The position numbers and the translations under genes are program-made. DNA of 64,000 bases from Malus domestica (lineage: Eukaryota > Streptophyta > Magnoliopsida > Rosales > Rosaceae): the NCBI RefSeq assembly GCF_042453785.1, contig NC_091669.1:35454001-35518000 (forward strand). The letters are read 5' to 3'. The notes under the pieces were generated by a model. That model had not been told where the DNA came from. It did not search any database and saw nothing but the letters and a program-made list of their open reading frames with translations. Below, in pieces: positions 34,453-46,435 of the stretch (positions within the stretch are counted from its first letter, which is position 1; each line of letters opens with the position of its first letter).

Positions 34453-36773
34453 TTAGAGTCCACTCTGCAACTTCATCCTTGTCACTAACAAAAATTTCTG
34501 TACCCACATCAATTGATCCCCATATCCTTCTTGCAGAAGTGGTGCCGGGATCCTACAAAACCACAAACAGAAAATGTAAATCAATCACATGAAGTTATAA
34601 ATGGTTTAAACTGAACACAAAATAGTTACCAAACACGACATTTTAATTTAATTAATTACCTGGTAGTAGTGGAGTTTACTGGATAGGCCTCCAACATCAA
34701 GCTCCCAAGTTCTAGCATCCCCAATCCAACCCTGCCCTTGTTTGGTTGGATAGCTGTACTCGGCCCAGATGGGGTGAGGAGGCAACTGAACTATCTCTTG
34801 TGCCTGGGATTACTGTAAGCATCACATACGCTTACAGGTTTCTCTAAATATTGAGCACTTCCCGGAGCACAGTAGAAGTGATAAGCCCCATATGGGAAGT
34901 TGGCGGTGTCGGTTCTATAAATTTTTCTGTTATCCGGAGTGATATGGTATGGCGGGCAATTGACTAAATTTGTGGGGCTGCACCAAGCCGCAGTTTCCGG
35001 GTTTGCCATCCCCGTGTATCTGGTCACGTCCGTGAGCACATCCCCGTCACAGGGTTTGCCATTGTTCTTCCAACAGCCACCAACGTCAATGAGGTAAAAC
35101 TGGCTCTTGGGTCCTCCTCCTTTTTTGATGTCCAAAGTCAGCCTTACTTTAAAATTAGGTGATTCTGGAGGCTGAAAATTGACTTTCAATTGTAAGTTAT
35201 GTGATAAAATGGACTAACATAATCCTTTTCTTCTCAAATAATCTAGAAGCAAAGTATATTAGAAAACACAGGCAAATCCAACTTCAAAGAAAGATGATTT
35301 TACATATAATTTGACACAAGTTAGTCTTCTCTACTTAATTAAATTAGATGCATAGCCTGGTGTCATGGAACTTGCGAGTTGCGGCTTTAGGCAAAAATTC
35401 AGCCTGACTTAGACCGCTTGATTAAGCGGCCTTGTGACCTTCACTGGAAGAACATCTCCAGGGTTGGCCTAATAGTACCATTAACAGTTAAAAAAACTTA
35501 AGAACTTGAAGTTTATAACACCGTTGACCATGGTTTGGTATGAAATGCTATCTAACAGTAACATAATTGAATAATTAATCTATTTATGCAAAAAGGACCG
35601 AGACAGATACAAGATTCATTATTCATGAAAATCCTCAGCTGAATAAATTAACACCAGAAAATCCAATTAGCTTAACAGATTCTCAGCCGTCCATTTGTGT
35701 CCTTGTTTTGTTAATTGGTAGTTTGTTATTTGTCATAAGATACAAGGAAAGTATATTTCCTGTATGCCAGTCACTACATTACATATTTTCTTAATCACCA
35801 AGACAAGCAATAAGACTAAACTTTGTGTATGCAATTACAAGTGTAAGTAACGTAATTAGATTCGAGTGCTCAAAATCATATTCGGATGAATCGATTATTC
35901 TACTTACTGTTTTGAGCATTCCTCTTGTATCTTAGTGATAGCCACCAGAATATCCTTGGGTTGCATCAGCTCTGAGGTAGAGCATCAGCCATGGATAATT
36001 CTTTGAAGTCTTGAGTATGTGTCTGAACTGCCAGCTTCCAGCATCACGTTTCTTCTCCGATTACTAGGGTTGGATCCCAGATCATAAGTCCCACTAAAAG
36101 CTCCTCTCAATGTAGTATTACCATCCAACAGCTGAGTCTTCTGGTGGACCACAGTGGGTTGATTCATACAGCCCTTACCAAAGCAAGGGAACCTTCCGGG
36201 ATCGCTAAAAGGCGGTGTCTTTTTCCCATTGGAAGGGCACAGCCCAGCCATTGTGTCAAAGTTTCCATTTTTTAGCATAATCATCCAGAACTGCCATGGT
36301 TTTGGAGAGTCTGGGACTTGACACAGAGAACCCAGATACAGCTCCTTCTCGACTGCATAGAGGTCTACGTTGCACAAAGCTCTCTGGCTGATCCCTGGGA
36401 ATGGTGTCCCCACCCCAAGCAAGTTATCTTTTTCGCTCACTCTGTGTTTTAAGGAAGTACCTAAGTTTAACAGATAAATTAATCAGAATTAATTAAGAAT
36501 TATGTAGTGACCAACATTGTCAAGATATTGGAACATTTATCAAACAAATGGTGAGCAAGTAAATAAATGATTGAAGTGAATTTTCCTCAGTTTCTTTGTT
36601 GGTTGATGGTGATTGGGCTTACTTGTGAGATTAAAGCAATCAGCAGCTCTGGGGCTGCCCATATCAGGTGCTTCTGCTCCAACTTCATTGCAGAAGTTCC
36701 AAGCATCCCTTCTCATTCCTGAGTCTCCAACTGTTTGAGACATAATCACTTTCCCCAGAAACAAAAGCACCAT

Positions 36774-37384
36774 CAAGGACAGTAATAATACAGAGCAGCG
36801 GAAGAATCAGACGTTACAAGAACAATGACACGTGCATCATCATCTGTTTCTAAAACTTTGACATCTTCATCTTCATGTTTTCCATATCATTACTTTTGTA
36901 TTGAATTTGATGGTGTGACACCAACTGGAAGCAACTATGGATCGAAGTGCTGGAAGTGGAAGAGGGTCTGTAGTTGGTTACAAGTCGAGTGGGACCTTTT
37001 ATGGTCAACGAGACGCGCTAAATTAGATTTTTCGTTTGTCTGGATGAACAACCCCGGAATAACAACCAAAACTGCAATATGTCATTATCATAGGAAATGT
37101 GTGATGGTGTAAATCCTAGTTAGCTTGAGTTTTAGATTGCTCATTATTCTAGTGATTATTTATTGTTACACTTTGTATATAGTTAAAGTACAAGTTACTC
37201 TTTTCTCATGGTCACATGTACAGGGATAATTACATCATCCCTAAACATTCTACAATTTCTCTGTACTCTCTCTTCTCGCATCTGTTTTTATATATTTTAG
37301 TTAGGTTTCATATTGTACGTTCTGCAAATGAATTTGTGTCTGTATATTAGTTTTTTGTTAAAAGATATTAGGTAGATTTATTCA
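36774..37384. other. Intergenic sequence
   Basis: Sequence upstream of the DUF7705-like pseudogene. The 95-residue plus-strand frame at 36825-37112 has no recognisable domain. Nothing else is seen. Confidence 0.4.
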
Positions 37385-37660
37385 AATATTAATTTATCTT
37401 TGACCTTTTTAAAAAATATAATATAAAATATAAAAGTGAAGAAAAGATAATATTGGGATTAATCCTCTTCACTTATAAGTAAGAGATCTTATGTTCGATT
37501 TTCGTCAAATGCAAATTTGAAATATATTATTGCTAGTCTATTATGAGGCTAAACTCATCCATTTCTTCGTGTAGATAATATCTTTTGTTCAAAAGAAAGA
37601 AAAAAATAATAATCATGTTGTTTTTCAGGCACAGAACTAAGGTACCGTTTGGTACGTGGA
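37385..37660. repeat. Duplicated segment, copy 1
   Basis: A stretch from 'ctttgaccttttt' through 'aaaagtgaagaaaagataat', a SINE and 'aggtaccgtttggtacgtgg' reappears at about 41811-42120. The copies carry the same SINE at the same place, so the duplication is later than the SINE insertion. Confidence 0.75.
37455..37612 (+). mobile_element. tRNA-derived SINE, copy 1
   Basis: Contains a B-box-like 'gttcgattttc' at about 37493, then 'attattgctagtctattatgaggct' and an A-rich tail. This matches a SINE family that I recognise from apple and pear. The 5' A-box part is poorer than in the copy at 41905. Confidence 0.65.
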
Positions 37661-38096
37661 AATGTTAGTACCTAAATGTGTGTATTGAAATATATGCACT
37701 GAAATGTTAGTACCAAAATGTATCTACCGAAATGTATTATATTGAATTAATGGACCTAAATGTTTGTATCAAAATGTATGTAAAAAAATGTGTGTACCTA
37801 AATGTATGCATCGAAATATATCATAATGAATTCAATGTACCTAAAGGAAGAAGACAAAGTACATTGAAATATGTTGTATAACAAAAATTAGTTTATCTAA
37901 ATGTTTACAACAAAATATATTACAATTAATGAAATGAAAATGAGAATTATAATGAAATAAAATTAATACATCAAAATTAAGAAGAAAAAGAGAAATAATT
38001 AAAACATCAAAATATAATTAATAAATAAGATGATTAATGTACCTAAATGTGTGTACTGAAATATATGCACTGAAATGTTAGTACCAAAATGTATCT
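37656..38096. repeat. Degenerate 'gtacctaaatgt' repeat, copy 1
   Basis: Many imperfect copies of a roughly 22-bp unit (variants of 'taccaaaatgtatg'), then an AT-rich segment with 'gaagaaaaagagaaataatt'. The whole arrangement, including the AT-rich part, is repeated at about 45975-46435. Confidence 0.75.
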
Positions 38097-41000
38097 TGTG
38101 ACGACCCGTCCCAAATCTTATTATTTTATCAATTTTAAAATGTGAAATTTACGATAATGCCCTTAGAGGCGAGGGTATTGACTTTTGTGGATCAGCATAC
38201 AGTGACGTGTATGGATTAATCCTTTAGCGTTTTCCTGAAGTACTCAAGAAGTATTTTTTGTTTAAGTCACTATCCATACATTTTCATATATTTTTATAAT
38301 GTTTATAATTATTTTTCATATTTAATTATTTGAAAAGAGGAAGAAGAGGAAAGGAAGAGGGCCACTGCCCAACCAGAAAGAAGAGAGAGAGGGGGTGGAC
38401 CAATGGGAAGGAGAGCAGGAGGAACAAGGAGGGAAGGGGACGAATCAGAAGAGGAGAAAGGAAGAAGAGAAAATGAGGGGAAGGGAGCTGGGTTACCTCA
38501 ACCCGTGCAACCCGACCAACCATTCAAAACCTCAACGCCGATTCCAGCGTCCTTCTGGTGAACTGGGCATTGCCACCACCACCAAAAGAATTCACGTCGT
38601 CCTAGCTTCCATTTCCACCCAAGCTTGACGACGGTGGGTCATCATTTCACGGCGAATCAACGTCGTCTTCTCCGGCGAGTCCGAGGGCACCCACGACATT
38701 TTCTGCTGTTTCTAAAGTCAAATCCGACCACCACCACTATCAATGGACTCCTTGTGAACCTATGAACATGTCCTAAGCTTTGGTTGGGACGTTGGAGCTT
38801 AGAAATTGTCAAATCGAAAAGAAACCATTGCGAGGGTTTCCAGTGATCCTTGCCAGATTTGAGGTGTTTCCAGGCCGAATTGGACTTCGGCCCATGTATG
38901 AAAATTTATCCCCTTGTTGAGATCTTAATTTCGGTAATTGTTGAGAATTTTTAGAAATAGTTGAATTTTCCAACGAGCCGAGGCGGCTGACCGTCACCCG
39001 CGGCGACTAGTGCGGCAGTGCATGGCCAAGGGACCATCAATGTCATTTTTAGGCTAAATTAGATGCCTTAAGTTCATTTTTGATAGTTGGAAAACGTAGG
39101 TTGATCGTTGGAATCTAAATTCTCTGTGCTACGTTAATAAGTATTTATGTGAATTAACGATCTAACCATTGGATCGTCACCAAACTTTAATACATTAAAG
39201 TACATAATATTTAAGGACCATAGGAATTTATGGATCAGGAATCCGAAGTACCGATCTTCCCGAATTGGATTTGTAAGTTTGTAAAAAAAATGTTAACCGC
39301 CAATTGATTTTGGGCAATTAGCAGAGATCCGACCGTTGGATCGTAATGCAAATTTAGTGTGTTATTCTAGAAGTATAATGTGGATCCTTAGAGATTGCAG
39401 ATTGGAAATTTGATGTGCGAATCTTCCGGATCGAGTTATACAGAATTGTAAACCCTACTGTCGATCTTTGATCGATAATTGACTTGTGGTCAATAGGTCT
39501 CAAACTATTTTAGAATGTCTTTGAGGATGTGCTTTATGTAAGTTACGTATTTTATTGATAAGAGTTCTGAGATGTGATTTGATAATTGTTCCAGGCGCCA
39601 ATCGTTCGGGACGCCTCGATGTGCGTGCTAGTGAATCATAGCGTGGACTCCAGGTAAGTGGATCTTTTCCTTCTTATCATATGTATATACTTGATAGTTC
39701 CACAAACGTTACTAAATTGATTTATGCATATCACATTCAAATAATTATTGTGAATTACGAATGGCTTGATCCCTGCTTAGGGTACATAGGCAGTCTAACG
39801 AGACGTTAAATGCAGCCATATAATAAATGAGAATGAATAATCGAGACAATAGTCTAATTTGGGAAATTGAGCAGTTTGAGGGACATTGGTGGAAAGATTA
39901 TAAGATTTGACCTTATGTTTTAGTGGTTAAATGTCGATCATAAACCATTGCGTGAATTCAAGAAATTGAAGTAAGGAAAAGGAATTAATTGATAGTTAAT
40001 TTAGCTAGTGTCTAATTAGGCTTATCATCGATGATTACTCTTGAAAGTAAATAGTTTGGAAATGGGGCATTACAGTTTATGCATTCTAGACCATTCGTTT
40101 ATATGTTTATATACCAGAATGTAAGTTTGAACTTCAACCGTGTATATTCCTTGCACATAATTATTGTGAATGCTCTGATATGCAAAGGTGAATGCAAGAC
40201 ACCAAGTAAGTTCAGATAAGTATACGATATTATTTGAATTGATGGGGTTATGGTATGACTACATTTATGTTTTAAGCAACTCCGACACTATCGTACAAGT
40301 TGCAATAGTAGGCAACTCTGGCATTGTCGTACAGGTTGCTTATGAGTCGTACATGTTGTATTAGATGCATTTAAAGTTCATAAACCTGCACTCCGGTGTT
40401 AGTGCTTCTGCCCGTGACCAGGGCACAGTCCTTCACGTAATCTCTAGCACCATACGCTCACTTTGAATTCAAGGTAGGTGCACATGCCTGTCGTACAGAC
40501 CACTATAGGTGGTTCCGACTCGTAGGTGACTCTTCACGTGATCGTAGCACTTGATCGTATTCATTTACACCCAGTCATGTCATACAGACCACTATAGTGG
40601 TTCTGACTCGTGTGCATGCGTAGTGCTGTACAGGTCACTAAAGGTGACTCCGGCTTATGTGCTAGCAATGATTGATGAGCTATGATTTCAGTCGTACAGC
40701 TCACTATAAGTGACTCCGACTTATATGCTAGCTATGATTGATGATGTATGATGAGATGCTAGCATACATTTATGATGAGATATGTGATGAGATGCTAGCA
40801 TATATGTGATGATAAGTGATGAGATGCTAGCATATATGTGAGGATATATGTAATGAGATGCTAGCATATATGTGATGATATGTGATGAGATGCTAGCATA
40901 TATGTGATGATATACGTAATGAGATGCTAGCATATATGTGAGGATATATGTAATGAGATGCTAGCATATATGTGATGATATGTGATGAGATGCTAGCATA

Positions 41001-41786
41001 TATGTGATGATATATGTAATGAGATACTAGCATATATTTATGATGCGATATGTGATGAGATGTTAGCATATATGTGATGATATACATAATGAGATACTAG
41101 CATATATTTATGATGAGATATGTGATGAGATGCTAGCATATATGTGATGATATATGATAAGATGCTAGTATATATTTATGATGAGATATGTGATGTGATG
41201 CTAGTATATACGGGATGAGATATTGATTCAACCGTACATTATGTGTAGATCCGGCTAACATGCCATTCCCTATTGGTTTATTTCACCTGGGTTACTAATT
41301 TCTATTAAGATATTTGACGTAGCATAACCGCAAGACTATCATTTTGGTTATGGTCTTGATTTATAGTCATGCCTATTATTTTTTGGGAAATTAAACAGCT
41401 ATTACAGCGAGGGGCTACTATCTTTGGTAGTTGGAATTGGTTTGAAGAGTTTTGTTTCGCTCACTTATATTTTCTATTTTTGTACCCTCCATGTTCTAGC
41501 AGCAGAGTTCCGTATCGATGAGGATTTGTGGCACTTTTCAGCACAAATGTCTTTTATGATGGTATAATTATTATCTCATCTTACTATACTATACCTATGC
41601 TTTGTATCGCGTGTGAAGTGGGTTTCTTCCCACTCACCAGTGCACTCTGGTATTTAGGCACTCTTAGGTTTAAATTTATTCACATTTTTCCACATCATCA
41701 CACTTTATGACTTTGTCACCTTCTAGGTGTCGGCCAGCGCATCTCGATTCAGAGTCCTTGTGGACATTCTGTGTCGGGGTGTGTCA
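38097..41786. mobile_element. Non-coding 3.7-kb TG..CA element with 5-bp target duplication
   Basis: It starts 'tgtgacgacccgtccc' and ends 'cggggtgtgtca'. The exact repeat 'tatct' is at 38092-38096 and 41787-41791. TG..CA ends and a 5-bp duplication indicate an LTR-type fossil: either a very long solo LTR or a large non-autonomous element. I did not find a second internal LTR. It has no gag or pol frame, and it contains the minisatellite at 40680-41215. It interrupts the degenerate repeat unit at 37.66-38.1 kb. Confidence 0.75.
40680..41215. repeat. Minisatellite, 31-36-bp unit with 'gctagc' palindrome
   Basis: About fifteen imperfect copies of 'gatgctagcatatatgtgat' plus a variable 'gatatgtgatga' portion. 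It lies in the 3.7-kb TG..CA element. The repeat produces low-complexity frames rich in H, I, S and Y on the minus strand that are not genes. Confidence 0.9.
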
Positions 41787-41810
41787 TATCTAGCGAAATG
41801 TATTATATTG

Positions 41811-42120
41811 AATTAATCTTTGACCTTTTAAAAAAATATAATATAAAATATAAAAGTGAAGAAAAGATAATGTTGGGCTTAATCTATTAATCATGTTGTC
41901 ACTTATAATTACGGTCTAGTGGGATTCCTCTTCACTTAGAAGTGAAAGGTCTTATGTTCGATTTTCGCCATATGCAAATTTAAACTACATTATTGCTAGT
42001 CTATTATGAGGCTAAACTCATCCCTTTCTTTGTGTAGATAATATCTTTTGTTTAAAAGAAAGAAAAAAAATAATCATGTTGTTTTTCGGGTACAGAACTA
42101 AGGTACCGTTTGGTATGTGG
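41811..42120. repeat. Duplicated segment, copy 2
   Basis: Matches 37385-37660, including the SINE and the start of the ggtaccgt element, and lies in the same orientation. Confidence 0.75.
41905..42071 (+). mobile_element. tRNA-derived SINE, copy 2
   Basis: The A-box-like 'ggtctagtggga' at about 41913 and the B-box-like 'gttcgattttc' at about 41956 are spaced as in tRNA-derived SINEs. The body matches copy 1 and the tail is A-rich. Confidence 0.7.
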
Positions 42121-42922
42121 GATGGGACGGAACGGAACACAGTGGGACCGGACGCACTTGTACCACGTTCGGTGCGCCATTTTGCCTAGGACGTCTTGTC
42201 CTGTGGAACGGATTTTAGTCAATTTTTCATGCCACCCTCCTCCTGGAACGACTTGTTCCAGCCCATGGAACACAAAATTTTAACCTTTTGGACAACAATA
42301 CCCATTCTCTTTTCATTAATTTCACTTCAAAAATTAAACAAAATTAATCAAAATTCCAGATATCTCTCCATTTCTACACAATAGGCATAAAATACTTATT
42401 AAAAATCAAAATTTGCCTCAACAAATCAACTCAAAAACTGAGTTTTCTTGTTTATTCGGAAAATCAAGCTTCTTTGATCGCACTTTAAATTTTCCGGGAA
42501 ACCGAGTGACAAAAACCCAACAAAAAGCAATTTTCTTTGTGTTTGATTTCTATATTCAAAGAAAAAAAAACAAAAAAACGAAGAAAACCCACATCGGATA
42601 AAAGGTTCTTGAGAAAGCCAAAGAGAGAAAATTTTCTAAGAAAACAAACAGGAAGAACATAAGGGTATCGGGGAAAGCCGGTGAAAGGACATGGCTGACA
42701 TTGTCGCTCGAGGGATGGGACGGCGAAGATTAGGCGGAAGATGTGAGGGATGATGTTGAACTCATCGGCGGTGGCTCATGTAAGGTCTAACTCGTCGAAG
42801 TGGATGGGTACAATTGTCATTTAATCTTTCGTTCTATTCCGGCTTGAGCGTACACCAAACGTAGCATAGAACCTCTGTTCCGTTCTATCCTGTTCCGTCT
42901 TGTCTGCATCCCACACGGTACC
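42102..42922. mobile_element. PIF/Harbinger-type MITE, 821 bp
   Basis: The ends 'ggtaccgt..' and '..acggtacc' are inverted, and 'tatgtgggatgggacgg' near the left pairs with 'ccgtcttgtctgcatccc' near the right. The 3-bp flank 'taa' is present on both sides (42099-42101 and 42923-42925). Frames inside show no domain. Confidence 0.7.
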
Positions 42923-43327
42923 TAAATGCCCCAAAAAAACCCTTAGTCGACCTTCCATAGAGAAAAGCAAAAGACTTACCTTTGACAAGACGTGATATTT
43001 GTTGAGTTTGCGTCGGAAAGTCTGAATTAAAACATGAAAATTGAGATAAAGTCGGTTTTTTAAATTACGATAAATCGAATATTTTGAAATTGAAACAAAA
43101 AATTGATTTAGACACCGTTTTTTTAGTAGACATTCGAATCACCCCTTACAATATCAACTGATAAAATATAATAAAGATTGTTTAGACCATCTGCAAATGA
43201 TGTCAAATTCTAAGTAGAATGACATGTAATTAAAATTAAAAATAAAAAGAAGCTCCAACCAATAAGTTAATTCTACCTGATGGATTGACATGAGTCTTTT
43301 GGTGTCAAATTTGATAGAAAATAATCA

Positions 43328-43514
43328 TCGCCGGATCCTTTTGCTGGGGATCCGGGGATCTCGTAATCGTATATGTTCATCGTACATCGTGCGGTCGGTT
43401 TTCGTTAGGTACTATTTATATTTAATTTTAAAATTTAAATGATTTCTAACCGTACAATGTACGATAAACGAACACGATTACAAGATCCCCCGGATCCCTA
43501 GGAAAAGGATCCGG
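43328..43514. mobile_element. Foldback MITE, copy A
   Basis: Arms 'gccggatccttttgctgggg' and 'aggaaaaggatccggc' continue to pair inward through 'cgtaatcg'/'cgattac' and 'atcgtacat'/'atgtacga', with an AT-rich centre. Related to the element at 60130-60290. Confidence 0.75.
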
Positions 43515-43730
43515 CGAGGATCCTTTTCCAAATTTGACATATGAAAAATGTGTTGTCAATTAATTCTTGAATTATTTTATTGTGTGGATCCCATTAATGA
43601 ACCATTTGTAAATCTTAAAAATTTATTTTAATTGATTTCTTTTTAAAAATGAATCATACAAATATCATTTATAACAAAAAAAAAAAAAAAACCATATGGA
43701 TTGGAAGGAAAAGAAAAGGCTAATTATATT

Positions 43731-45445
43731 AACACCCCACAAATTGTTAAATAAACCACACAAACTTAATACACCCCACATTTGCTTTTTCACTTAAAAA
43801 TTATCTTAATACACCCGACTTACTTTTCCATAATACCCCCACACCCCACATTCTCAATATACATCTTATATTTTGTACATACACCCCACATTGTCTTTAC
43901 ATCCCACATTTCTCAAATCTTATAACTCATTTTTAATTTTCAGGAATTGAATCTAACCATATGAACACTCAAAGATGAATATGAATATAGACGTTTAAAT
44001 AATGCAGCAAACGCAAGATTAAATAATTATCGATGTCATCGAAATCACTAAAACAATGAAAACTATGAAGTCTTACCTCATGTGAAGCTCCTGAAACATC
44101 GATTTTGTGTTCCATTCGTCAAAAACAATTTTTCTTAATCAACATGTTTAATAGTTGAGAAGATAAATAATACGCTAAAAGTAATTTGGGGTGTATTTAT
44201 AAATCCTTATTTTTTTTTAAAACCTAATAAGGTCAAAATTGTCATTACATAGTAGAGTAAATAAGTAATTTAATATTAAATTTTAATGTGGGGTGCATTC
44301 AACATTTTGTGGGGTGTTAATATTAAAACTTAATACACCCCACATTTGTTTTTTCACTTAAAAATTATCTTAATACACCCCACTTACTTTCCCATAATAC
44401 CCCCACACCCCACATTCTCAATATACATCTTATATTTTGTACATACACCCCACATTTTCTTTACATCCCACATTTCTCAAATCTTATAACTCATTTTTAA
44501 TTTTCAGGAATTGAATCTAACCATATGAACACTCAAAGATGAATATGAATATAGACGTTTAAATAATGCAGCAAACGCAAGATTAAATAATTATCGATGT
44601 CATCGAAATCACTAAAACAATGAAAACTATGAAGTCTTACCTCATGTGAAGCTCCTGAAACATCGATTTCGTGTTCCATTCGTCAAAAATAATTTTTCTT
44701 AATCAACATGTTTGATAGTTGAGAAGATAAATAATATGCTAAAAGTGATTTGGAGTGTATTTATAAATCTTTATTTTTTTTAAAACCTAATAAGATCAAA
44801 ATTGTCATTACATAGTAGGGTAAATAAGTAATTTAATATTAAATTTTAATGTGGGGTGCATTCAACATTTTGTGGGGTGTTAATATTAAAACTTAATACA
44901 CCCCACATTTGCTTTTTCACTTAAAAATTATCTTAATACACCTCACTTACTTTCCCATAATACCCCACACCCCACATTCTCAATATACATCTTATATTTT
45001 GTACATACACCCCACATTTTCTTTACACCCCACATTTCTCAAATCTTATAACACTCATTTTTAATTTTCAGGAATTGAATCTAACCATATGAACACTCAA
45101 AGATGAATATGAATATAGAAGCTTAAATAATGCAGCAAACGCAAGATTAAATAATTATCGATGTCATCGAAATCATTAAAACAATAAAAACTATGAAGTC
45201 TTACCTCATGTGAAGCTCCTGAAACATCGATTTCGTGTTCCATTCGTCAAAAACAATTTTTCTTAATCAACATGTTTGATAGTTGAGAAGATAAATAATA
45301 CGCTAAAAGTGATTTAGGGTGTATTTATAAATCTTTATTTTTTTTAAAACCTAATAAGGTCAAATTGTCATTACATAGTAGAGTAAATAAGTCATTTAAT
45401 ATTAAATTTTAATGTGGGATGCATTCAACATTTTGTAGGGTGTTA
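43731..45445. mobile_element. Threefold tandem MITE, about 564-bp unit
   Basis: Three head-to-tail copies with nearly identical internal sequence: the 'aaact' marker ends at 43765, 44330, 44893 and 45456, giving steps of 565, 563 and 563 bp. Each junction carries 'ttttgtggggtgttaat', and the outer left end is 'ttaacaccccacaaa', its inverse, so the unit is a TIR element whose ends are shared or lost between copies. The short repeat 'acaccccacattt' recurs within units. No coding capacity. Confidence 0.85.
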
Positions 45446-45974
45446 ATATAAAAACTCAAAGAAAATTTGACATTGTCACAACAGCCATTAAATTAATATT
45501 TGACATTTATCTTTGACATTTCCCTTGGAAATACTCTTATAGGTAGAAAGTCAAGAGTGGTAATCCTAATGATTATTATTATTTTGACATAAGTACAAGA
45601 TTAATGGGTATATTATGTATAGGGGTTTTTTAACTTTAATTTTTCAAGAAGATTGAAATTTAAAATAAACCTGTTGTTAGGTTAGGGAACTATTATTGGC
45701 ACTCCAAAAATCGTTTTTAGCACTCCTTACAAGTGTATTTTTCTTTCTAAATATAGAAAGTTTGAAGTGCTAAACGAGAATTTTGGAGTGCTAATAACAA
45801 TTCCCTTAGATTACATATTGATTATAGTCTCTTGATGTGTTCTTAATTCAAAATAATTCATGTGTATTTTATTTAATGTCTCCCATTAAATATTTAAATT
45901 TATTAATATACAAATTTTAATTTATTTTTTGAAAAAAAAAGTTTTTTTAATTTATTAATTTTATTTAACATTCT

Positions 45975-46435
45975 TGAAATTTGAAAAACTCAATTAATGT
46001 ATCTAAATGTAAGTACCAAAATATTAGTACTGAAATGTATTATATTAAATTAAAGTATCTAAATGTGTGTACCGAAATATATACACCAAAATGTTAGTAC
46101 CAAAATGTATCTACCGAAATATATTATATTGAATTAATGTACCTAAATATTTGTACCAAAATGGATGTACAAAAATATGCGTACCTAAATGTATACACCG
46201 AATGTATTATAATGAATTTAATGTACCTCAAGGAAGAAAACAAAGTACATCAAAATATATTGTATAAAAAAAATTAGTAAATCTAAATGTTTACAACAAA
46301 ATATATTACGATTAATGAAATGAAAATGAAAATTATAATAAAATAAAATTAATACATCAAAATTAAGAAGAAAAAGAGAAATAATTAAAACAGCAAAATA
46401 TAATTAATAAATAAGATGATTAATGTATCAAGAGA
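45975..46435. repeat. Degenerate 'gtacctaaatgt' repeat, copy 2
   Basis: Parallel to 37656-38096 in order and content, including the AT-rich 'gaagaaaaagagaaataatt' end. Confidence 0.75.

Larger units (their letters stand above)
31623..36773 (-). pseudogene. Decayed gene of a plant secreted-protein family (DUF7705-like)
   Basis: The family is one of conserved plant proteins of unknown function, usually with a signal peptide; I recall the name DUF7705. Exons by homology: 36623-36773, 35908-36460, 34660-35171, and a last exon 34453-34552 continuing at 31623-31659 beyond a transposon insertion. Conserved text includes 'MGSPRAADCFNL', 'DLYAVEKELYLGSLC', 'RFPCFGKGCMNQP', 'IDVGGCWKNNGKPCDGDV' and 'GTEIFVSDKDEVAEWTL'. 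Lesions in this host gene: about seven residues lost after 'GMRRDA'; a frameshifting deletion near 36050, before 'EKKRDAGSW'; TAA where 'GGYHYDTRG' is expected (near 35930); a one-base loss after 'YSNP' (near 34800); and the insertion in the last exon. The reading resumes as 'SDFDIIYRPRQI' with a stop at 31623. It cannot make a normal product. Confidence 0.8.

Noticed and set aside
36825-37112. 95-residue plus-strand frame upstream of the DUF7705-like pseudogene
   Set aside because: No domain, no promoter or splice support, and atypical composition for a small plant protein.
37493-37503. tRNA gene based on a B-box-like motif (also at 6180 and 41956)
   Set aside because: The surrounding sequence does not fold into a tRNA and ends in A-rich tails; these are SINEs.
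40721-41087. Minus-strand frames rich in H, I, S and Y
   Set aside because: Products of the minisatellite; period and composition follow the repeat unit.
40680-41215. CRISPR-like array
   Set aside because: Units are contiguous variants of one sequence with no unique spacers, in a plant nuclear mobile element.
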